From Saccoglossus kowalevskii (Eukaryota > Hemichordata > Enteropneusta > Harrimaniidae), in assembly GCF_000003605.2 (NCBI RefSeq), contig NW_003116458.1, forward strand, positions 222,884-247,991: a stretch of 25,108 bases of DNA, written 5' to 3'. Each line of letters begins with the position of its first letter. Position 1 is the first letter of the stretch. The notes under the pieces are model-generated. The model saw only the letters and a program-made list of their open reading frames with translations, was not told the origin of the DNA and did no database searches. Below are positions 18,328 through 25,108 of this stretch, one piece after another. Made by a program: the position numbers and the translations under genes.

Positions 18328-18468
18328 TCACACGGCAATGGATTGCAAATAAAATAAGATATTAGGAGAAAGCTGAGCTGCGGTGTGCCATGCAATCCAA
18401 ATGAGGCTGAGCGATGCAAAGAATGCCAGAGACATCCACAGTGTTGAATTACCTTCCACAGAATTCAT
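18328..18468 (-). CDS. Possible short exon or micro-ORF with one membrane segment
   Basis: On the minus strand ATG at 18468 follows an acceptor-like tttttag. The 46-residue frame has about ten polar N-terminal residues (MNSVEGNSTL), a hydrophobic run WMSLAFFASLSLIWIAW at about residues 11-27 that could span a membrane, and a mixed C-terminal end before TGA. Another internal acceptor (catcgctcag) would give a shorter exon in the same frame. Good donor-like sequences occur upstream on this strand (gtaagtcag at about 18630, gtaagata at about 19039), but I could not build a consistent gene. Chance occurrence in AT-rich DNA is likely. Confidence 0.2.
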   Translation of the reverse strand: MNSVEGNSTLWMSLAFFASLSLIWIAWHTAAQLSPNILFYLQSIAV

Positions 18469-18579
18469 CTAAAAATACTCTACAAGGCCATTCAAGCACA
18501 CTCAGGCAGCTTGTGTTGACATATCGTATAAAAACAATAGTCAAGTTCACTATTTCACCTGAACTGAAGCTTGTTGATA

Positions 18580-18609
18580 CTTTTAACTAATATTAATTAA
18601 TTAATTAAA
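18580..18609. repeat. (TTAA/TAAT)n simple repeat
   Basis: Short tandem TTAATTAATTAATTAA-type run in AT-rich sequence. Confidence 0.8.
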
Positions 18610-19196
18610 TTCTGAAACACACTGACTTACCTTGAACTACTTTGGGATGAAAATATCTGAGAAACCGTTAAGATAACAGCACATGCACCAAAAGCCAACT
18701 AATTAATGAAATTCCTTACTATTCATTCAATTGGAACACTTGCATACCTTTCTGACAATGGTAACATAGCTGTCCTAGGTCATTCCACTGTGAGACTAAA
18801 TCTAACCTAGATGTCATGTGGTACAACACTGACACTCAAATTGCTGGTCAGAGACTGCATGTTATCAGGACCTAATTAGCATATACAAATTAGATAACTG
18901 ATGACTGCTTGTCTAAATTAGGTACTTAGCCAGACAGGAAATTGTTCCTATTTGATGGTTATTGATTATGGTTGAGAAAACAATGAAAAGCATTTAGTGA
19001 GGCACAAACTTGCCATGTCTTTCTTATTGTATATCTTACCAGAAGAAGACAAACAAACATGATCTGCAATGAGCACAGCTGCCTCTCCAGCCCATACAAT
19101 TATACAACACTGCACAATTTTTACCATCTAAGTATCAGTCAGATGGTCTTGAAATGTTTTTATTAACACAACATACAAAAAACACTGGTTGTATAT
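18610..19196. other. No gene identified
   Basis: It holds donor-like minus-strand sites near 18630 and 19039 and short open stretches between them, but no frame that joins up. No repeat family recognised. Confidence 0.4.
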
Positions 19197-19355
19197 TACC
19201 ATATTTGTTCTATTAGAAGTATATCTTTAAACGTAGTGCATATAAATAAAAAATGACATTTGCTCTATACTGAATAATTAAAATATATTTTGACCATAGA
19301 AACACCTCTGTAACTTATGTAAAGCACATGTAGTGCTAATAGAGCAAATATGGTA
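19197..19355. mobile_element. Small MITE with TA duplication (Tc1/mariner-like)
   Basis: TA at 19197-19198 and 19354-19355 flanks an inverted repeat CCATATTTGTTCTATTAG / CTAATAGAGCAAATATGG (17 of 18 pairs). The interior is about 119 bp of AT-rich sequence. The size and TA target suit a Tc1/mariner-type MITE. Confidence 0.6.
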
Positions 19356-20009
19356 TGGGAAAAATATTTTAAGACAATGTATTCTTAAAATGGCTTACTC
19401 TATAGTGTGAAATTATTGAAGATAAAACTTTTTATTAAAATATCTACAAGTACCATAGAAGACTCTTGCTGTTCATTCAAATCCAAAAAATATAACCGGT
19501 ATACGCTTTCATTGGTTGAAGAAGCCATTGGGCAACATCAGTACCCATGAATCTTTGCGATTTACTGTCCTGCATTTGTTAATGTGATGTGATTGGTTAA
19601 ATTGTCATTTGATATTTTATATAAAAACATTCTTGCTTTCATGAAATTCATTGATATTACTTAGCCATAAATTGATTCAGTCAGCACTGAAATATGGCTA
19701 CACTATGCCTGGCCAAGTTTTAACTTAACTATCTTTTTTTTTAATATATACATGCATGACCTGGAAAAGCGGGGGTGTTAATTTCATCTACTGGTAATGC
19801 TTATATTTTATTCCATCACTAGCAGCATGCCCCTGTATGGAGAACGCAGGCTTGTACAGTTGTCTTTCATTATAAGTTTTCATGTTAATAAATAAATAAA
19901 AACAAATCAAATATTGAAACTTATTGAATCAGTTATCTGGAAAAAAAAAATTACAATGGCGACAATAGAATGAAGTAACGGTCATCTCCTTCACTTCATT
20001 TCAAACAGG
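19356..20009. other. No gene identified
   Basis: AT-rich; nothing recognised except the acceptor-like tract just before 20010. Confidence 0.45.
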
Positions 20010-20190
20010 TATCATGTATGTGAGGCGCCACAATTATTGCCATCTCAGTAATTTTTCACAATACCATGCCCTGAAGGCAATCACACGCTATAATCAATTT
20101 GCCATTGACCACAGATGGTACCATACTGAAAGTGTGCAGCTTACCAGGAATCACAATATTATATACGATTTACAGCTATTAGAATGTCAG
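20010..20190 (+). CDS. Candidate internal exon, unidentified
   Basis: A 181-base segment lies between a good acceptor (cacttcatttcaaacag) and a donor-like gtatat. One frame is open throughout and ends in phase 0. The product is rich in His, Tyr, Asn and Arg (for example YVRRHNYCHLSNFSQYHALK), with no domain I recognise. It would join in phase with the candidate at 24174. A pseudo-exon in intergenic DNA is equally possible. Confidence 0.25.
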
Positions 20191-21322
20191 GTATATTTTG
20201 TGAATGGAAAACAAGAACTTGATGTTATTTTGCGGCATGCTTCATTGCTTTTGGTCAGTTGTGTGACCTAAATATAGGTGTGCTACATGAAATATATGTA
20301 TATGTATATGCCATATAAATGTGAATTTAATGTAGAGGAAATTGCTTTTAAAATTTGACTATATACCCCTCCAAATAATTTTTATATACACATACACTGT
20401 ATCACTTTTACAGGCGCACACAAACAAGCTCAGTGAGTGAAGGTGAAATTCTGTAGTGGCAATGATAACATGTACATGGCTACATGAATGGTTCTAAAAT
20501 CAACTCACGCCTCTCCTTTTTCTTGACTGCACGCCTCAATTAGCAATTCAGCCATTAATTGAGTCATGGCTTTGGTTGTACAGCGAGACAAGCCACAACT
20601 AAACACTAAAGACACTGTGAAAACTGTTTTGTTTTACAAAGGAATTTCATGGGGAGTGAAAAAGTGTGTTTGATTTTGACAAATTTCCTGTGTACACAAG
20701 GGCTTAGATTTTACCAGGTTTTTTGCTCTGTTGCTGATCTGTGAAATCCAGTACATCTGGACTCAAATTTAGCACAGGAAGTAAACATATTTTTGGTGCA
20801 AGACAAAGACAAGAATCTCATCAGGACTACTTGTACTTGAGATCATCTGAGTTAATCAGATTATTTGTGTTGAATGCTCATACAAGTGAAGTAATCACTC
20901 AGCCAAAGTACCTTCTGGCTTTTAAACAGCTTGGCCATAATTGAATTCAACAAAAAAACCAAAGGTTAAAGATACAAGCAGGAAAATGAAATTCTAAAAT
21001 GGAAGACAAATTACACCTTTTCATCAGTGGTTTCTTGTCAATCATTGATTCAAGTTATCGTACATTTGCATATACCCTGTATCATGCAAAGACACATGAA
21101 CTTGCTATTCTATTAAAGTACCTGAGAAATTCAAAACAACACATTTATGTTTTTGAAAAGCGTTGTAGCAAGTGTTTCACAGGCACTTTATAAAGCCTGC
21201 AAACACATAAAATATGAGGGTTATTTATTATGGAAGTTATGGGAAAACATATGACATTACTGTGTTTCATACTTTTGAAATATCTCTTACTGAAATTTTT
21301 GCTTTGCGAGGTTAAAGTAAAA
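20191..21322. other. No gene supported
   Basis: It contains an unspliced frame with ATG at 20999 ending TAA at 21193 (64 residues, including KTHELAILLKYLRNSK and a CSKC near the end). It has no neighbour, promoter or domain evidence. The rest is AT-rich spacer. Confidence 0.35.
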
Positions 21323-21566
21323 AACAAGCAGCCTCTCAGAGAATTAAAAATATCATTACAAAATGAACAAATCTGAGAGAGGTCCACATGTAGTACCTAT
21401 ATATGTAATATATAAGCAATTGGACTTGCCGTTTTTAACAAGAAGTTGAAAATATCACTTTTTACTAAAAATAAAAATATTCATCAAAATTAGAGAATTT
21501 GAGATTTTGACATGAAATGAACAAATCTGAGAAAGAACCATCCAAGGTACTTGCATATCAAATTTG
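21323..21566 (+). mobile_element. Helentron/pearl-like element, family 1, doubly truncated copy
   Basis: It starts with AACAAGCAGCCTCTC, then jumps straight into a 157-bp unit (AGAGAATT...), skipping the rest of the 5' end. After about 1.4 units it stops at 'catatcaaatttg' and abuts the intact 5' end of the next element at 21567. It has no 3' hairpin. Confidence 0.75.
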
Positions 21567-22832
21567 AACAAGCAGCCTCTCGGTTGAGATAGCTCCGCTG
21601 TTAGCAATGCACATTTCAATTAAAGAACAGAAGATATCATTAGAAAATGAACAATATGCATAATATCAATGCAATGGGACTTGCTGTTTTCAACAAGGAT
21701 TCAAAAATATCATTTTTCACCATGGTTTTTAACAAGAAGAAAATATCACTTTTTACCAAAAATGACAAAAATATTCATCAAAATTAGAGAATTGAAGATA
21801 TCATTACAAAATGAACAAATCTGAGAGAGATTCACCTGTAGTACCTATATATGTAATATCAAAGCAATTGGATTTGCAGTTATTAACAAGAAGTCGAAAA
21901 TATCACTTTTTACCAAAAATGACCAAAATATTCACCTGACCAAAATTAGAAAATTGAAGATATCATCATGAAATGAACAAATCTGTAAGTGGTCCACATG
22001 TAGTACATATATATGTAATATCAAAGCAATTAGACTTGTGGTTTTTAACAAGAAATTGAAAATATCACTTTTTACCAAAAATATTCACCAAAATTAGAGA
22101 ATTAAAGATATCATTACAAAATGAACAAATCTGTGAGAGATCCACATGTAGTACCTATATATGTAATATCAAAGCAATTGGACTTGCGGTTTTTAACAAG
22201 AAGTCGAAAATATCACTTTTTACCAAAAATGACAAAAATATTCACCAAAATTAGAGAATTGAAGATATCATCATGAAATGAACAAATCTGTAAGTGGTCC
22301 ACATGTAGTACCTATATATGTAATATCAAAGCAATTGGACTTGTGATTTTTTACAAGAAGTCGAAAATATCACTTTTTACCAAAAATGACAAAAATATTC
22401 ATCAGTATTAGAGAATTGAAGATATCATCATGAAATAAACAAATTTGGGAGTGGTCCACATGTAGTACTTATATATGTAATATCAAAGCAATTGGACTTG
22501 TGGTTTTTAACAAGAAGTTGAAAATATGATCATGAAATGAACAAATCTGAGAGAGGTCTACCCAAGGTACATATACACCAAGTATCAAAACATTCAGGCT
22601 TGTAGTTTTCAAGAAGAAGTCGAAAAAGTAAAACATTGACACGGACGACGGACAATCAATCATATGATAAGCTCTGCTCAACAAAGTCGACAGCGGAGCT
22701 AAAAAATTCTGACTTGCGGTTTCGAAGAAGAAGTTGAAATTGTAAAGTTGGCGACGACGGACGCCGACGACGACAGACAATCAGTATTAAGAACAGCTCT
22801 GCTGTGTCGACTTTGTTGACAGCAGAGCTAAA
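21567..22832 (+). mobile_element. Helentron/pearl-like element, family 1, near-complete copy with two 3' ends
   Basis: The 5' end AACAAGCAGCC and subterminal repeat TAGCTCCGCTGT (21590-21601) are intact. About five 157-bp units follow, some shortened. There are two 3' modules: one with GACGGAC microsatellite and hairpin at 22670-22700, and a diverged one (22703-22832) with its own GACGACGG run and a longer hairpin (AGCTCTGCTGT...ACAGCAGAGCT) ending CTAA at 22832. The second module is not a simple copy of the first, so it may come from a different subfamily. Confidence 0.82.
22797..22830. repeat. Outer 3' hairpin of the 21567 element
   Basis: AGCTCTGCTGT pairs with ACAGCAGAGCT (11 bp). GTCGAC and GTTGAC extend the stem imperfectly. 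It is followed by CTAA. Confidence 0.85.
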
Positions 22833-23866
22833 AAAGTTGGTATAACAGGATTTGCTATTAATAGATTTTTGCATATAATATGCATAAATTAGTTCCCCAC
22901 AATTACTCTATGTTGGGATTGACTGATGATTAAATGCACCACACACTCACTCACTCACTCACTGTCAGCCAGGGATTGGAAGCAGGTAAAACCCATTAAA
23001 TATAATCATCATTTTCCTTCAAGCATAGAAGGTGATATGATTTGCTGAAAACCATTTGTGCAAATTATGGTATATTGTTATTAGTTTGAAAACAAAAAGA
23101 CTAGATATACTGTATCTAAAAACGATAGTTACAATTTGGCTGTTCTAAACTACTTTAATTTTTCCTGGGGGGGTGTCTAATTCCATCCTATTTGACACAA
23201 ATTAAATTACTTGAATAAAGGACTGCTTTGTTTATTTGGTTGCTATGTTACAAAAATGTATCAATGCTGAATTCAAATGATGGCACTCACAACACTGTAC
23301 TATTTAAAGCTGCTGGTGATTTTTCACAAGATACATTTTATCAGTTTTTCTGTGATATTTGATTCCAGCTTCTGTTTTTTGTCTTGTTGCCTGAAGTAAT
23401 AACTTTTGCATTATCTCGATCTCAATTGTGCACAAGATTGAAAGGAAATTTTTCTCATAATATATGAAAGAAAATGATAAACAGTAGCAGAAAATTGTGG
23501 GTGGTTATATAGATCTGTAGAGCTGACACGTGTATGACGTAGTGCTCTGACCAGGAAATGCAATTTAGTCTGTTGTACCATAGTCAACTTTTGTTACCTT
23601 GCACAAAATAAATCAGCAAATTGTTCACGACCTGTAGTCAATGAACTATGCTTCCCATTTGGTTCAAAATTAACAAAGAAATATGAAGTGAAGTCTTCCA
23701 TAGTGTTGACTGCGTAAGCTTTAATAAACCCAAGTGCGTCTTTGTGGGGTCAAACTGGTGTCATATGCTAATCACTTTCATTGTTGCGTGCAGCCTGATT
23801 TATGATTGCTAGCAATTTAGACAAAACCCCATCTTTTGATTGGCGAATAAACAACGCTTTTTTTCA
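22833..23866. other. No gene identified
   Basis: Intergenic, AT-rich. An ACTC microsatellite is listed separately. No splice-bounded frame or repeat family recognised. Confidence 0.5.
22944..22963. repeat. (ACTC)5 microsatellite
   Basis: Five uninterrupted tetranucleotides. Confidence 0.9.
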
Positions 23867-24112
23867 AACAAGCAGCCTGTCGGCTGAGATAGCTCCGCTG
23901 TTAGCAATACACATTTCAATTAAAGAACTGAAGATATCACTAGAAAATGAACAGAACAATACGAATAGTATCAAAGCAATTGCTATTTTCAACAAGAAGG
24001 TACATATACACCAGGTATCAAAGCATTCAGGCTTGTAGTTTACAAGAAGAAGTCGAAAAAGTCAATCACCCATATGATAAGCTCTGCTCGACAAAGTCAA
24101 CAGTGGAGCTAA
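23867..24112 (+). mobile_element. Helentron/pearl-like element, family 1, compact copy without tandem core
   Basis: A 246-bp element with both ends: AACAAGCAGCC, TAGCTCCGCTGT and 'tttcaattaaagaac' at 5'; 'tatcaaagcattcaggcttg', 'cccatatgataag', hairpin (24080-24110) and CTAA at 3'. The 157-bp array and the GACGGAC microsatellite are absent. It shows the minimal unit on which the longer copies are built. Confidence 0.85.
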
Positions 24113-24173
24113 AAAAAAACAGATAACACAAGTGACTTCTACTTTTTATTCACTGTCAAATCTTGGTTTTCAG

Positions 24174-24295
24174 GGAAATCTTGACCAATACTCAAGTAAT
24201 CATCATGAATTTGGCTTACAAACTGTACTAAATGTATGGGCAAAACTTGTACATCATTTTCTAGTGAAAGCACAGTATATCATGTTACATGACCA
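24174..24295 (+). CDS. Candidate internal exon, unidentified
   Basis: The acceptor tcttggttttcag at 24173 is followed by a frame open for 122 bases. If read as 40 codons plus two bases it ends near the donor-like CAG|gttgct. The product (GNLDQYSSNHHEFGLQTVLN...) has a Trp-containing hydrophobic middle but no domain I recognise. It would follow the 20010 candidate in phase. Low confidence: the frame also stays open to 24329, as can happen by chance. Confidence 0.2.
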
Positions 24296-24788
24296 GGTTG
24301 CTATAATCCTACCCAAACACATGATATAGAAGGAGCTGTTTCCATGGCAACCTCCATCTTGAGATCTGATTTACAAACAAAGGTGACATTGCTACATACA
24401 TGTATATATGTCAGGAAGCTACATGTATTATTATTACAAGAGGCACTTCTACAAATGGTAGATAAAGCACTAGATGTACATAAAACGTTTTATCAGTTTT
24501 CATGCTACTATAACCAACCATAATATTCATGTTACTGGTTGCCATTGCACATCAATTAAAAATGTGCGATTCCTGGCTTTTTGATGGAATTTCAGGAAAA
24601 ATAAAGAATTCAGTTTTCATCAATTTAATGACAATTTCAGAATAAAAAATGCCCGCACACATCAATTTTAGAAAATAAATTGACCAGAACATTTTTTTTT
24701 TGGCCTTATACGTAGGAGTTGATTAGGTAACTTAAAGAATATTAATCATAATATTATTGTATAAAATACATAATACATGTACATATAA
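24296..24788. other. No gene identified
   Basis: AT-rich spacer up to the last repeat element. Confidence 0.5.
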
Positions 24789-25108
24789 AACAAGCAGCCT
24801 GTCGGCTAAGATAGCTCCGCTGTTAGCAATGCACATTGCAATTAAAGAACAGAAAATATCATTAGAAAATGAACAATATGTATAGTATCAAAGCAACAGG
24901 ACTTACTGTTTTCAACAAGAATTCAAAAATATCACTTTTCACCAAAAATAATCATCAAAATTAGATAATTTATTGAAGATTTCACCACGAAATTAACAAA
25001 TCTGAAAGAGGTCCACATGTAGTACCTATATATGTAATATAAAAGCAATCAGACTTGCGGTTTTTAACAAGAAACAAGAAGTTGAAAATATCACTTTTTA
25101 CCAAAAAT
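24789..25108 (+). mobile_element. Helentron/pearl-like element, family 1, copy cut by the window end
   Basis: An intact 5' end (AACAAGCAGCCTGTCGGCT, TAGCTCCGCTGT, 'gcaatgcacattgcaatt') is followed by about two 157-bp units. The 3' end lies beyond 25108. Confidence 0.85.

Noticed and set aside
18631-19110. Minus-strand exon series using donors near 18630, 18748 and 19039
   Set aside because: Individual segments have good donors and short open frames, but I could not join them without stops, so no gene model is justified.
22469-22874. Minus-strand frames of 103 and 72 residues
   Set aside because: They cover the 3' modules and microsatellite of a family 1 element, with no independent coding evidence.

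Overview
The window looks like nuclear DNA of an AT-rich marine invertebrate animal. It has a multi-exon gene with consensus GT-AG introns, long intergenic stretches, tRNA-derived SINE sequence, MITEs, and many copies of non-autonomous transposons with 150-300 bp internal tandem repeats. The repeats resemble the 'pearl' elements of bivalves and the Helentron/DINE-type elements of other animals. I cannot fix the phylum: a mollusc, another lophotrochozoan or an invertebrate deuterostome would all fit. Nothing bacterial (operon, Shine-Dalgarno site, CRISPR) is present.

The only gene I support with confidence is on the + strand. Five exons at 3621-3808, 4340-4646, 7475-7516, 9534-9595 and 11045-11129 splice in perfect phase into the last 227 residues of a charged, largely coiled-coil protein, ending in a Ser/Asp/Glu-rich tail and TAA at 11127-11129. 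Its 5' exons are not identified and probably lie upstream of the window. The 3' UTR probably runs to about 12.68 kb. I do not recognise the family.

Mobile DNA dominates the rest. Family 1 (Helentron/pearl-like) has copies at 265-665(-), 5178-5346(-), 8029-8523(-), 14896-16468(+), 21323-21566(+), 21567-22832(+), 23867-24112(+) and 24789-25108(+, cut by the window edge). It has a hairpin-bearing 5' end (ACAAGCAGCC...), zero to about eight 157-bp tandem units, a GACGGAC-type microsatellite and a 3' hairpin followed by CTAA. Family 2 at 6196-7452(-) has unrelated sequence but the same blueprint, with 300-bp units. A 585-bp MITE with a 9-bp target duplication sits at 5508-6092. A second copy (1-264) interrupts a family 1 element. 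A TTAA-flanked MITE (12965-13275), a TA-flanked MITE (19197-19355), a tRNA-derived SINE (2911-3235) and a tRNA-like relic (about 14380-14441, -) complete the set.

Intron 4 carries a striking 24-bp minisatellite (8629-9099) with 72- and 144-bp higher-order periods and a CCAAT motif in most units. From 13.3 to 25.1 kb no gene is firmly supported. Two weak + strand exon candidates (20010-20190, 24174-24295) and one weak - strand hydrophobic ORF (18328-18468) are listed with low confidence.
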